Shown here: one piece after another, positions 7,594-16,122 of the stretch | Numbering within the stretch: position 1 is the first letter of the stretch | Layout of the letters: the number at the start of each line of letters is the position of its first letter | Source: Ignatzschineria sp. | Lineage (GTDB): Bacteria > Pseudomonadota > Gammaproteobacteria > Cardiobacteriales > Wohlfahrtiimonadaceae | Length of the DNA stretch: 64,000 bases | Direction: 5' to 3' | Assembly: GCA_030150405.1 (NCBI GenBank) | Contig: JASLFU010000022.1 | Span: 1-64,000 of the forward strand | Notes under the pieces: generated by a model | What the model was told of the DNA's origin: nothing | What the model saw: the letters and a program-made list of their open reading frames with translations, nothing else | Database searches by the model: none | Program-made: the position numbers and the translations under genes

Positions 7594-8775
7594 ATGGCTA
7601 AAACTTATCAAGATCAGCAACAAAATTTAGAGTTGTGGACAGACCTTAAAGAGCAGGAGCGCACCTATCTCTATCGAGCAATTGAACTTGCGGAGAAAGG
7701 CTACGGCTCTGTTTCTCCTAACCCTTATGTGGGGGCGGTTATTGTTCGCGATAATAAGATTTTAGGCGAAGGTTATCATGCTAAAGCGGGGGAAGATCAT
7801 GCCGAGGTCGTCGCAGTTAAAGATGCAAAAGCAAAAGGGCATCATGATCTGACGGGAGCAACCATCTATGTAACGCTTGAGCCGTGTTGTTTTACGGGAA
7901 AGACAGGAGCTTGCACGGATCTTTTAATAGAGGAAGGGTTTGCAAAGGTCGTCACTGCTAGTGAAGACCCCAACCCTAAAGTAGCTGGAAAGGGGCATGC
8001 ACTTCTCAAATCTGCAGGAATTGAGGTTATTGCCCATGCGATGCCCCACGAGAGCGCTCATCTATTAGCCCATTTTGCGCTGAATCAACAGAAACAAAGA
8101 CCCTATGTCACGCTTAAAGCGGCTTTAAGTCTAGATGGAAAATTAGCTACACAAACAGGTGATTCTCAATGGATTACTATTCCGGAAGCCCGAAAAGCGG
8201 GGCATTATCTACGGGGATTGCATGATGCCATCTTAATCGGCAAGGGAACGCTTCTTGCAGATAATCCTACATTAAATGTTCGCTATGGTTTTGAAACAAA
8301 AGCGCCTGCTAGAGTCTTAATGATCAATAGTTTTACCGGCATCTCTCCGGAAGTAGTCCAGAGTTTTCATTTTTTTGATACCACAATCGCCCCCACAATT
8401 TTAGTTTATCCCGAAAGTTTAGAGATCCCGCCACTGATATTAGCCGCACTGCAAAAAGGGGGAGTAAAGCTGCTTCCACTGCCGCAAGTTACGCCGGCTG
8501 CACTTTTAGAGGCGCTCTTTAAAGAAGGTTATATGAGCCTCTTTATTGAAGGGGGAGCGGCTATTTATGATGCCTTTATTGCCGCTGATTTAGTAGATGA
8601 GTACGCCCTCTTTTATGGGGCAAAACTGATTGGTAGCCCGAATGCTCTTGAGCTTTGGCGAAATAGCGATGTTACTGATCTTGCTTTTGCGCCTGAGCTT
8701 GAGATCTTTGAAACAAAAGTTTTAGGAAAAGCGCCGGAGATTAACTTTCAGATACGCGCAAAACGGAGACGCTAG
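7594..8775 (+). CDS. ribD: Riboflavin biosynthesis deaminase/reductase RibD
   Basis: Performs the second and third steps of riboflavin synthesis: deamination of the pyrimidine intermediate, then side-chain reduction with NADPH. The N-terminal deaminase domain has the zinc motif HAEV (about residue 70) and PCCFTGKTGACTD (about residue 97). The C-terminal reductase domain starts near residue 165 (KQRPYVTLKAALSLDGKLAT) and contains LFIEGGAAIYDAFI. The protein is 393 residues, with an N-terminal extension of about 20 residues relative to typical RibD. There is no other in-frame ATG before the conserved core, so the start on the terminator's edge stands. The stop codon TAG is immediately followed by the ribE ATG. 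Confidence 0.96.
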   Translation: MAKTYQDQQQNLELWTDLKEQERTYLYRAIELAEKGYGSVSPNPYVGAVIVRDNKILGEGYHAKAGEDHAEVVAVKDAKAKGHHDLTGATIYVTLEPCCFTGKTGACTDLLIEEGFAKVVTASEDPNPKVAGKGHALLKSAGIEVIAHAMPHESAHLLAHFALNQQKQRPYVTLKAALSLDGKLATQTGDSQWITIPEARKAGHYLRGLHDAILIGKGTLLADNPTLNVRYGFETKAPARVLMINSFTGISPEVVQSFHFFDTTIAPTILVYPESLEIPPLILAALQKGGVKLLPLPQVTPAALLEALFKEGYMSLFIEGGAAIYDAFIAADLVDEYALFYGAKLIGSPNALELWRNSDVTDLAFAPELEIFETKVLGKAPEINFQIRAKRRR

Positions 8776-9405
8776 ATGTTTACAGGAATTATAGAAGAGC
8801 GAGGGAAGATCAGCAAAATCACCCATCAGACCCATATTACACGGCTGACTATTGACGCCAAAAAAGTGCTTGAAGATGTAAAACTTGGCGATAGCATTGC
8901 TGTAAATGGAGTTTGTCTTACTGTTACCCAATTTGGTGAAGATTACTTTAACGCTGATGTTATGCCAGAAACACTTAAGCGCACCGGGTTTGATCAATAT
9001 CGAATAGGAACGGTGGTGAATTTAGAGCGAGCATTACGCGTAGGCGATCGCTTAGGCGGGCATTTAGTAAGTGGCCATATTGATGGTGAAGCTGAGCTGA
9101 CCAAAATTGAAGATCTAGGTGATGTTCGGGAGCTTACGATCACTCTTAAAGAGCCCCATGGCGGTTTAATTATTCCTAAAGGCTCCATTGCTATTGATGG
9201 AATTAGTTTAACGATTATAGCGGTTACTCAGCAGAGCTTTACGGTAGGAATTATTCCTCACACCTATGAAAACACCAATCTTTCAAGCTTAAAGATTGGG
9301 GACCGGGTCAATATTGAATTTGATATTTATGGGAAATATGTACAAGCGCAGCGTGGGGATGAAAAATCCTTAAGTTATGAGCATCTTGAGGCGTGGGGTT
9401 ATTAA
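8776..9405 (+). CDS. ribE: Riboflavin synthase alpha chain
   Basis: Dismutates two molecules of 6,7-dimethyl-8-ribityllumazine to riboflavin. The 209-residue protein shows the hallmark MFTGIIEERG start and two lumazine-binding barrels: the first with GDSIAVNGVCLTV, the second with GSIAIDGISLTI. The catalytic-region pattern GGHLVSGHID is present. It begins the base after the ribD stop, so translation is probably coupled, and CGGAGA at the end of ribD supplies the ribosome binding site. A 104-base gap separates it from ribBA, with no strong terminator in the gap, so the genes likely share the riboswitch-controlled transcript. Confidence 0.96.
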   Translation: MFTGIIEERGKISKITHQTHITRLTIDAKKVLEDVKLGDSIAVNGVCLTVTQFGEDYFNADVMPETLKRTGFDQYRIGTVVNLERALRVGDRLGGHLVSGHIDGEAELTKIEDLGDVRELTITLKEPHGGLIIPKGSIAIDGISLTIIAVTQQSFTVGIIPHTYENTNLSSLKIGDRVNIEFDIYGKYVQAQRGDEKSLSYEHLEAWGY

Positions 9406-9509
9406 AATCTTCCTTCATCATTGCTTGTAATAGTAAGTTAAAAACAACTTTTAAATATTACCCAAAGCTTTAAAAGCAGAACGATCAGATAAGTAGAGAG
9501 AAACAAAAT

Positions 9510-10712
9510 ATGGAATTAGGATCGATTGAAAAAGTGCAGATGGCCATTGATGCCCTTAAACGGGGAGAGATGATCATTATTATTGATGATGCCTCCCGGG
9601 AGAATGAAGGGGATTTGGTGATGCCTGCGGAGCTGATTACTCCAGAGGATACCAATTTTATGATCCGGCACGCAGGGGGGTTAGTTTGTGCTCCCCTCTC
9701 TAAGCCTTATGCTGATCGTTTAGCGCTCGAACCGATGGTGGTCAATAATGAAGACCCTTACCAAACGGCCTTTACAGTATCGGTTGATCATAAATCACTG
9801 CATACCGGAATTTCAGCAGCAGAGCGTACAGTTACCCTTAATGAGCTCGCCAATGAAAATGCTGTGGGGGAGGATTTTAATCGCCCTGGACATATTTTCC
9901 CGCTGATTGCGAAGGAAGGGGGGGTTTTAGAGCGCCGTGGACATACTGAAGCTTCGGTAGATATTGTAACTTTAGCCGGTTTTAAGCCGGTAGCGGTAAT
10001 CTGCGAAATTCTTAAAGAAGATGGTGAGATGGCAAGAGAGAAGGATCTTATCCCTTATGCTAAACAACACGATCTTATTTTGATCTCTATCCAAGATATT
10101 GTGAATTACCGTTTAGCAAAGGAGAATAAGAGCGCTCTAATGCCCTTAAGTTCTGCTTTTCTACCTACAGAGCATGGGGATTTTACAATCTATACCTTCC
10201 CTAATAAATCGGGAGGTGAGCCCCATGTAGCTCTGGTCAATCGCTCTCGCAATTTTAACGCGCCCGCCACTGTACGGATTCACTCGGAATGTTTAACGGG
10301 AGATATATTTCACTCTTTAAAATGTGATTGTCATGCCCAATTGCAATATGGCTTAAAAGAGACCGCCGTCGCAGAGAATGGTATTTTGCTCTATCTTCGT
10401 CAAGAGGGACGAGGTATTGGCTTAGTAGAGAAGCTAAAAGCTTACGCTCTGCAGGATCAAGGGCTCGATACGATTGCTGCTAATCAAGCCCTTGGCCACG
10501 AAACAGATGAGCGAACATATGAGGAGGCCGCTGGCATGCTGCTTCATTTTGGAGTAAAAGAGGTGAATCTTTTAACCAATAACCCAGAAAAAATCGCTGC
10601 ATTAAAAACGGCAGGGATCAAAATTCTTTCCCAGGGAACGCCCCGATTTGAAACGGAAGAGAATCGTGAGTATCTCAACATTAAACGAGAGAAGATGGGG
10701 CATTCACTCTAA
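9510..10712 (+). CDS. ribBA: Bifunctional DHBP synthase / GTP cyclohydrolase II RibBA
   Basis: Supplies both branches entering riboflavin synthesis: 3,4-dihydroxy-2-butanone 4-phosphate from ribulose 5-phosphate and the pyrimidine precursor from GTP. The N-terminal RibB domain has DDASRENEGDLV, HAGGLVCAPLS and RPGHIFPLIAKEGGVLERRGHTEA spread over residues 25-155. The C-terminal RibA domain, from about residue 200, has the zinc cysteines in ECLTGDIFHSLKCDCH, the YLRQEGRGIGL loop, DTIAANQALG, and LLTNNPEK. All key motifs of both halves look intact, so both activities are expected. The ribosome binding site is weak (GAGAGA). Confidence 0.95.
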   Translation: MELGSIEKVQMAIDALKRGEMIIIIDDASRENEGDLVMPAELITPEDTNFMIRHAGGLVCAPLSKPYADRLALEPMVVNNEDPYQTAFTVSVDHKSLHTGISAAERTVTLNELANENAVGEDFNRPGHIFPLIAKEGGVLERRGHTEASVDIVTLAGFKPVAVICEILKEDGEMAREKDLIPYAKQHDLILISIQDIVNYRLAKENKSALMPLSSAFLPTEHGDFTIYTFPNKSGGEPHVALVNRSRNFNAPATVRIHSECLTGDIFHSLKCDCHAQLQYGLKETAVAENGILLYLRQEGRGIGLVEKLKAYALQDQGLDTIAANQALGHETDERTYEEAAGMLLHFGVKEVNLLTNNPEKIAALKTAGIKILSQGTPRFETEENREYLNIKREKMGHSL

Positions 10713-10791
10713 GTGAGTTCACAACGAAAAGTAAAAAATTATCTATTATCCATTTTAAAACGTTATTTTATTGATATTAGCAGAGGACAAT

Positions 10792-11256
10792 ATGAAAGTT
10801 ATCGAAGGTAAATTATCGATCGAAGGTAAAAAGGTGGCCATTGTTGCGGGTCGTTTTAATAGCTTAATTACCAAGCAATTAATTGAAGGCGCCCGAGATG
10901 GTTTAGTGCGTAGTGGATTAAGAGAAGAAGATATCACTTTAGCTTGGGTTCCTGGGGCGTATGAGATCCCCCTTATTGCTCAAAAGTTTGCTGAAAATGA
11001 GAAATATGACGCTGTAATTTGTCTTGGTGCTGTTATTCGCGGAGCCACAGCTCACTTTGACTATGTTGCCGGGGAGGCAGCTAAAGGCATTAGTCGCATT
11101 AGCTTGGACTCAGGTAAACCGGTGATGTTTGGGGTATTAACTGTAGATACCATTGAACAAGCGTTAGAGCGAGCGGGCACCAAAGCAGGCAACAATGGTT
11201 TTGCAGCAGCGATGGGCGTCGTAGAGATGTTAAGCCTCATCGATGAAATTGAGTAA
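10792..11256 (+). CDS. ribH: 6,7-dimethyl-8-ribityllumazine synthase
   Basis: Condenses the pyrimidine and DHBP to lumazine, the step before riboflavin synthase. The 154-residue protein shows GRFNSLITKQLIEGA, the VPGAYEIPL loop, CLGAVIRGATAHFDYV with the catalytic His, and GVLTVDTIEQALERAG. A TTG at 10771 is in frame, but AGAGGA directly before the ATG at 10792 marks that as the start. It is the last gene of the cluster, ending 9 bases before a strong terminator. The nusB gene that often follows ribH in gammaproteobacteria is absent here. Confidence 0.96.
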   Translation: MKVIEGKLSIEGKKVAIVAGRFNSLITKQLIEGARDGLVRSGLREEDITLAWVPGAYEIPLIAQKFAENEKYDAVICLGAVIRGATAHFDYVAGEAAKGISRISLDSGKPVMFGVLTVDTIEQALERAGTKAGNNGFAAAMGVVEMLSLIDEIE

Positions 11257-11265
11257 TATTGGAAT

Positions 11266-11293
11266 AAGGAGAGAAGAAATTCTCTCCTTTTTT
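11266..11293 (+). terminator. Intrinsic terminator of the rib cluster
   Basis: AAGGAGAGAA (11266-11275) pairs with TTCTCTCCTT (11280-11289) around a GAAA tetraloop, followed by a run of T. Confidence 0.9.
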
Positions 11294-11370
11294 CTTATAA
11301 AAAGAGCGCTCAATAGGATGCAAAACCGAAAAGAAATCGCGCAAGATTAATTCCCTTTAAAAAGGAACCT

Positions 11371-11379
11371 TGCTATTAT
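11371..11379 (+). promoter_or_regulatory. Extended -10 promoter upstream of acnA
   Basis: TGCTATTAT fits TGnTATAAT and predicts a start near 11386. An imperfect palindrome, TTCC-N9-GGAA (11351-11367), overlaps the -35 region and could be an operator; there is no good -35 hexamer. Confidence 0.45.
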
Positions 11380-11401
11380 ATCGGCGTAATAAGGGCTTTT
11401 G

Positions 11402-11491
11402 ATGAAACGATGCCCCAGATGTGGCGCCAATTGCTCAATAAAAAGAATTAAAAAAGATTTACAAATCTACAAACTATTTTTATTAACTTAG
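11402..11491 (+). CDS. Possible 29-aa leader ORF with a zinc-knuckle-like motif, upstream of acnA
   Basis: ATG at 11402 opens 29 codons reading MKRCPRCGANCSIK followed by a basic then hydrophobic tail, ending at TAG 11489-11491. AAGGG lies 6-7 bases before the ATG, and the predicted transcript start (about 11386) is just upstream. Its stop codon overlaps the strong acnA ribosome binding site TAGGAGGT. Features seen are CPxCG plus one more Cys. It may be a leader peptide coupling translation to acnA, or chance. I know no homologue. Confidence 0.35.
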   Translation: MKRCPRCGANCSIKRIKKDLQIYKLFLLT

Positions 11492-11500
11492 GAGGTCTAC

Positions 11501-14176
11501 ATGAGCAAAATTAACTCGCTCAATACACTCTCAACACTCAATGTTGGGGGCAAAGAGTATCATTATCACTCCATTAAGAAAGCTGAAGAGAAACTCGGCG
11601 ATCTTTCTAAATTACCGAAATCAATGAAGGTTCTTTTAGAGAACTTACTTCGCTACGAAGATAACGAGACGGTAACTCTTCAGGATATTGAAGCAATTGG
11701 CGAATGGGCGAAAAATCGCACTTCAAAACGTGAAATTCAATATCGTCCTGCACGAGTTTTAATGCAAGACTTCACCGGTGTTCCTGCAGTTGTTGACTTA
11801 GCCGCAATGCGTGATGCAATGGTTAAAGCAGGGGGGAATGCAGAGCATATTAACCCATTAGCACCTGTAGATCTTGTCATTGACCACTCAGTAATGATTG
11901 ATACCTTCGGCTCTGAAAGCTCTTTTGATGCTAACGTTGAGCTAGAGATGAAACGTAACGGTGAGCGTTATGAATTCCTTAAATGGGGACAAAATGCGTT
12001 CGACAACTTTAAAGTGGTGCCACCCGGTACCGGTATCTGTCACCAAGTAAACTTAGAATACCTTTCACAAACAGCATGGGTTTCTGAAAAAGATGGTAAA
12101 ACCTGGATTATGCCTGATACCTGTGTGGGAACAGACTCCCATACACCTATGGTTAACGGTTTATCTGTTTTAGCATGGGGTGTTGGTGGTATCGAAGCTG
12201 AAGCGGCTATTTTAGGTCAGCCAATCTCCATGGTTATTCCTGAAGTTGTAGGCTTTAAGCTTACCGGAAAACTTCGCGAAGGAGTTACTGCAACGGACTT
12301 AGTATTAACTATCGTTGAGATGCTCCGTAAGAAGGGTGTTGTAGGTAAATTTGTTGAGTATTTTGGTGATGGTCTTAAGGATCTTCCTCTTGCAGACCGT
12401 GCAACAATCTCTAACATGGCTCCTGAATATGGTGCGACAGTAGGTTTCTTCCCAGTTGATGAGATCACACTCGACTATATGCGCTTAACAGGCCGCGATG
12501 AAGAGGTTATCGCCCGTACAGAAGCTTATGCAAAAGAGCAGGGCTTATGGGGTAATGATGGTGATGAGCCTGTATTTACCGACACTTTAGAATTAGACTT
12601 AAGTACTGTTGAGCCGAGCATGGCAGGTCCTAAGCGTCCACAAGATCGTGTGAACTTAGCGGGCCTTAAAGGTGCGTTTGATGCTTTTGTTGATGAGATC
12701 AAAGATGATGTTAATAAATCAGCAGAGATCACTATCGATGGTAAAGCCGCCACCTTGAATCAAGGGGATGTTGTTTTAGCAGCGATCACCTCTTGTACAA
12801 ATACCTCTAACCCTAGCGTCATGATGGCAGCAGGTTTAGTAGCGAAAAAAGCAGCAGCACTTGGCCTTACACGTAAACCTTGGGTAAAAACTTCTCTTGC
12901 TCCCGGTTCTAAAGTTGTGAGCGAATATCTTGATAAAGCAGGTCTAACTGAGCACTTAAACGAAGTTGGCTTTAACTTAACAGGATATGGTTGTACAGCT
13001 TGTATTGGTAACTCAGGTCCCTTAATTCCGGAAGTCGGCGAAGCCATTGATGCTAATGACTTTGCGATGTCTTCTGTAATTTCTGGTAACCGTAACTTCG
13101 AAGGTCGTATCCATCCACAAATCAAAACAAACTGGATTGCATCACCTCCTTTAGTAGTAGCTTTCGCATTAGCGGGAACAACGCGTATTAACATCGCAAC
13201 AGATGTTATTGCACAAGATAAAGATGGTAATGATGTTTATCTTAAAGATATCTGGCCTAGCAACCATGAGATTGCGGCAGCTGTAGCACAAGTTGATGGC
13301 ACAATGTTCCGCAAAGGTTACGACGGCGTATTTGATGGAGATGAGCACTGGCAAGCGCTTGATGTTGCGCAAACGGAAACTTACCAATGGAATGCAGATT
13401 CAACATATGTTCAACATCCTCCGTACTTTGAGAATATCGATAAACCCGTTGAAGCTGTTAAGCCGATCGAAAATGCTCATGTATTAGCTTACTTTGGTGA
13501 TTCCATCACAACAGACCATATTTCACCTGCAGGTGTGATTATGGCGGATTCTCCAGCAGGTCGTTACCTTCAGGAGAAAGGTGTTGAGCCTAAAGACTTT
13601 AACTCATATGGTTCACGCCGTGGTAACCACGAAGTGATGATGCGCGGTACCTTTGCAAATATCCGTATCCGTAACAAGATGATCCCAGGTGTAGAAGGTG
13701 GCTTTACTAAGCATATTCCTACGGGTGAAACCCTTGCGATTTATGATGCAGCAATGCGTTATAAGGAAGCAGGCACACCTACGATCGTTTTAGCAGGTAA
13801 GGAGTATGGTTCAGGCTCAAGCCGTGACTGGGCAGCAAAAGGTCCAAACCTTTTAGGTGTTAAAGCAGTTATTGCTGAAAGCTATGAGCGTATCCACCGT
13901 TCAAACCTTATCGGAATGGGTATTTTAGCGCTTCAATATAAAGAGGGCGATAATGCAGAGAGCCTTGGCTTAACAGGTGAAGAGTCTTTCACTATCGATA
14001 TTGATGACAATATCAAGCCAGGCCAAGATGTTAATGTAACTGCGAAAAAAGCAGATGGCACAGAGGTGAAATTCACTGTACTTTGCCGTATTGATACTCT
14101 AAATGAGGTAGATTACTTCAAATCTGGCGGTATCTTACATTACGTACTTCGTCAAATGATTGCTGAGCATAAATAA
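11501..14176 (+). CDS. acnA: Aconitate hydratase AcnA
   Basis: Interconverts citrate and isocitrate in the TCA cycle using a [4Fe-4S] cluster. The 891-residue length and IRP1-like domain order fit AcnA rather than AcnB. The cluster ligands are in SCTNTSNPSVM (about residue 437) and GYGCTACIGNSGPL (about residues 500-510). Substrate-site segments FTGVPAVVDLAAMRDA, TDSHTPMVNGLGV-like TDSHTPMVNGLSVL and YGSGSSRDWAAKG are intact. AGGAGGT seven bases before the ATG is among the strongest ribosome binding sites in the window, in keeping with high expression. It is monocistronic apart from the possible leader ORF and ends before a strong terminator. Confidence 0.97.
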   Translation: MSKINSLNTLSTLNVGGKEYHYHSIKKAEEKLGDLSKLPKSMKVLLENLLRYEDNETVTLQDIEAIGEWAKNRTSKREIQYRPARVLMQDFTGVPAVVDLAAMRDAMVKAGGNAEHINPLAPVDLVIDHSVMIDTFGSESSFDANVELEMKRNGERYEFLKWGQNAFDNFKVVPPGTGICHQVNLEYLSQTAWVSEKDGKTWIMPDTCVGTDSHTPMVNGLSVLAWGVGGIEAEAAILGQPISMVIPEVVGFKLTGKLREGVTATDLVLTIVEMLRKKGVVGKFVEYFGDGLKDLPLADRATISNMAPEYGATVGFFPVDEITLDYMRLTGRDEEVIARTEAYAKEQGLWGNDGDEPVFTDTLELDLSTVEPSMAGPKRPQDRVNLAGLKGAFDAFVDEIKDDVNKSAEITIDGKAATLNQGDVVLAAITSCTNTSNPSVMMAAGLVAKKAAALGLTRKPWVKTSLAPGSKVVSEYLDKAGLTEHLNEVGFNLTGYGCTACIGNSGPLIPEVGEAIDANDFAMSSVISGNRNFEGRIHPQIKTNWIASPPLVVAFALAGTTRINIATDVIAQDKDGNDVYLKDIWPSNHEIAAAVAQVDGTMFRKGYDGVFDGDEHWQALDVAQTETYQWNADSTYVQHPPYFENIDKPVEAVKPIENAHVLAYFGDSITTDHISPAGVIMADSPAGRYLQEKGVEPKDFNSYGSRRGNHEVMMRGTFANIRIRNKMIPGVEGGFTKHIPTGETLAIYDAAMRYKEAGTPTIVLAGKEYGSGSSRDWAAKGPNLLGVKAVIAESYERIHRSNLIGMGILALQYKEGDNAESLGLTGEESFTIDIDDNIKPGQDVNVTAKKADGTEVKFTVLCRIDTLNEVDYFKSGGILHYVLRQMIAEHK

Positions 14177-14234
14177 TTTTAAATTAGATAAAGCTTAAAT
14201 CTATTAGACTGAAGTTTATATAAATTAATAGAAG

Positions 14235-14269
14235 ACGGTATAGATCATTTTGGTCTATACCGTTTTTTT
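14235..14269 (+). terminator. Intrinsic terminator of acnA
   Basis: ACGGTATAGA (14235-14244) pairs with TCTATACCGT (14254-14263), followed by seven T residues. Confidence 0.93.
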
Positions 14270-14375
14270 ATGACCTAAAAACTTATAAGTTTAAGAAATC
14301 TTCTCTTATATCTTTTAATCCGTACTAAACTTAAATAAAGATAGAGAAATAAAACTATGTAAATAGGAGGAGTTT

Positions 14376-14597
14376 ATGAAACATCTATATAAATTAAGCA
14401 TTGGAGTTCTTATTGTTGCTACTTTAGCGGCCTGTTCATCATGGGATGGTATGGATAGTCGCCAACGCTCAACTGTCACTGGCGCAGGATTAGGAGGTGT
14501 TGCAGGAGCAGTCATCTCCGATGGTGATGTGCTCGGAACAGTAGGGGGAGCGGCTATTGGTGGTGTTATTGGTGATCAGGTGGGTAAAAAACGTTAG
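14376..14597 (+). CDS. osmB: OsmB-like glycine-zipper lipoprotein
   Basis: A 73-residue precursor with a lipoprotein signal: basic start, hydrophobic stretch, lipobox LAAC with the lipidated Cys at residue 20. The mature part carries GAGLGGVAGAVISDGD and GTVGGAAIGGVIGDQVGKK, the glycine-zipper repeats that make it very like E. coli OsmB, an osmotically and stress induced outer-membrane lipoprotein. A strong ribosome binding site, AGGAGG, lies upstream. It is a single-gene unit flanked by terminators. The role in this organism is inferred only from the resemblance. Confidence 0.75.
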   Translation: MKHLYKLSIGVLIVATLAACSSWDGMDSRQRSTVTGAGLGGVAGAVISDGDVLGTVGGAAIGGVIGDQVGKKR

Positions 14598-14641
14598 ATT
14601 TATAATATGGCTTATTAAAGTTATCTCCCAGAACTATTCAG

Positions 14642-14686
14642 AAACCCTCTTTTTAATATTTATAATTAAGAAGAGGGTTTTCTTTT
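14642..14686 (+). terminator. Intrinsic terminator of the OsmB-like gene
   Basis: AAACCCTCTT (14642-14651) pairs with AAGAGGGTTT (14671-14680), extended inward with one mismatch, then TTCTTTT. Confidence 0.88.
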
Positions 14687-14721
14687 ATATTCATAGATTA
14701 ACACTTAAATTGATCTCTTTT

Positions 14722-14740
14722 TATCCCATTTTATGGGATA
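14722..14740. promoter_or_regulatory. Operator-like perfect palindrome
   Basis: TATCCCAT-TTT-ATGGGATA, an 8-base perfect inverted repeat with a 3-base spacer, about 210 bases before the gene at 14950. GATAAT (14737-14742) overlaps its right end and resembles a -10 box. The shape is that of a dimeric repressor site; the binder is unknown. Confidence 0.4.
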
Positions 14741-14949
14741 ATACCTAGCATTATTTTAATGCGTAATATTTTAAAAAAATCAAATAGGTTAGGGGGCTTG
14801 TTGCATGCATGCTTTCTTAGCTATAAGAAGTATTCTCTTTAAAACTATTTGAATTAAAGCAATTAACTATGAATAGAAGATATTACGTACCTAAATTTAT
14901 AATATATTATTTCTCTTCTATAAATAGGAGATATTATTAAGAGGACGCA

Positions 14950-16122
14950 ATGAGTTTAATTGATATTAATATCCATAACACCGCAAACAAAAAAGCGTGT
15001 GAACTCTATTGGGAGCTCGATTCAAAGGGTAACTTTAAATATAAAGTGAGTGAGATTGCCAAGCGCATTAAAGCAAAAAATAGCTCAGAAGTGACTCAGA
15101 TTGTTCAGGAATCTTGCAAAGCTTATGCCAAAGAGAGAGTATGTAATCTTTGTAAAGCCCCTTATCTCATTCAGTCCCGTACAGATTATATGGCAGCTAA
15201 AAGTTTTTTAAGCACGCAAGATGAAGCATGGATCTGTGAAGGATGTGAATCGCAAGCGGATGAGAGGCGCTTTACTGAAGAGAGTAAAAAAGTAGCTGAG
15301 CTTGTCGATCAGTTAAGAATGAATGCCAAACCCTTTAAAGCTTCCGATCTCTCTTTGCGGGAATCGGCATATTTACTGGCTTTAATACGTTATAACGCAG
15401 ATGAAAGCCTCAGCCATATTCTCCCCCTTGAAGAGAATCAATTAGCTAAATTTACCCCGCATCAGGAATTAGATGTGGCGATAGTTCTCTATCTTTACAG
15501 CAAAGGCTTTATAACGGTTAGTAATCACTCTTTAAAAGGCGCTTTTACTGTAAAAGAGGGAGAAGATACCGCTTTCTATCCCACTAAAGTGGCTTGGGAC
15601 ATCTCTTTTTCAGAAGGAGAAGATCTAAAAAACCTAACAAAAGCGTTAGAAGCACAACTTAAAGAGAAGGAATATCTCCAACAATATCAAGAAGAGCTAC
15701 AAAAACTAGCACAAGAGATCTCTTTTATTGAGCTTTGGGCTTATTTAGAGAAAAACCTCACAGAGCTTGATCTACCTTTTAAAGCCGGTGCGAAAACGCA
15801 AGAAGTCTTAATGCAGATCTTGCAAACTCATACAGTTGCTCAAGGATATCGTCTAATTTGGAAGAATTGCAGAAAAGCGCAAGAGTTTTATAAAAAGAAG
15901 AACGTAACTAAACAACATGCCGCTAACTCTGTAATCACCCATCTCCAAAGAGAATATGAAGAGGCCCTCAGCAAAGATGAAAAGCTACGAAGCTTTAAAA
16001 GAGATTATAAACTTCCGCAATCGAGTTTAAGTCAGGTGGTTTTTGATTTTATTTTAAAAACAGCCGATGGAGGTTTTAATTCTGTCGTTAGCGAGCTTAT
16101 TGCAAAAGCCCTCAAAAAGTAG
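14950..16122 (+). CDS. Unrecognised 390-aa protein with a central zinc-ribbon-like CxxC...CxxC
   Basis: I do not recognise this protein. Residues 1-60 look like a helix-turn-helix (YKVSEIAKRIKAKNSSEVTQIV), then CNLCKAPYL (about residue 68) and WICEGCES (about 95) form a CxxC-N24-CxxC zinc-ribbon-like unit. The rest is helical and charged, with a Glu/Lys/Gln-rich stretch that may be coiled coil (about 230-260), and a C-terminal helical region. No signal peptide or membrane segment is seen. AGAGGA four bases before ATG supports the start. It stands alone, flanked on both sides by more than 350 bases of AT-rich DNA, with an operator-like palindrome upstream, which fits an acquired gene. DNA or RNA binding is a guess. 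Confidence 0.75.
   Translation: MSLIDINIHNTANKKACELYWELDSKGNFKYKVSEIAKRIKAKNSSEVTQIVQESCKAYAKERVCNLCKAPYLIQSRTDYMAAKSFLSTQDEAWICEGCESQADERRFTEESKKVAELVDQLRMNAKPFKASDLSLRESAYLLALIRYNADESLSHILPLEENQLAKFTPHQELDVAIVLYLYSKGFITVSNHSLKGAFTVKEGEDTAFYPTKVAWDISFSEGEDLKNLTKALEAQLKEKEYLQQYQEELQKLAQEISFIELWAYLEKNLTELDLPFKAGAKTQEVLMQILQTHTVAQGYRLIWKNCRKAQEFYKKKNVTKQHAANSVITHLQREYEEALSKDEKLRSFKRDYKLPQSSLSQVVFDFILKTADGGFNSVVSELIAKALKK

Larger units (their letters stand above)
14598..14949. other. 352-base AT-rich intergenic region before the zinc-ribbon gene
   Basis: Besides the terminator at 14642-14686 it holds a perfect palindrome (14722-14740) and a GCATGCATGC stretch near 14808. A 63-codon frame at 14557 overlapping the OsmB-like gene is very hydrophobic, AT-driven and lacks a ribosome binding site, so it is not called. 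Confidence 0.4.

Noticed and set aside
12760..13194. 144-codon minus-strand frame inside acnA
   Set aside because: Shadow of the well-supported aconitase gene; no ribosome binding site or motif.
14557..14748. 63-codon hydrophobic frame overlapping the OsmB-like gene end
   Set aside because: Crosses the terminator at 14642-14686, lacks a ribosome binding site, and its Ile/Phe/Leu content follows from AT-rich sequence.
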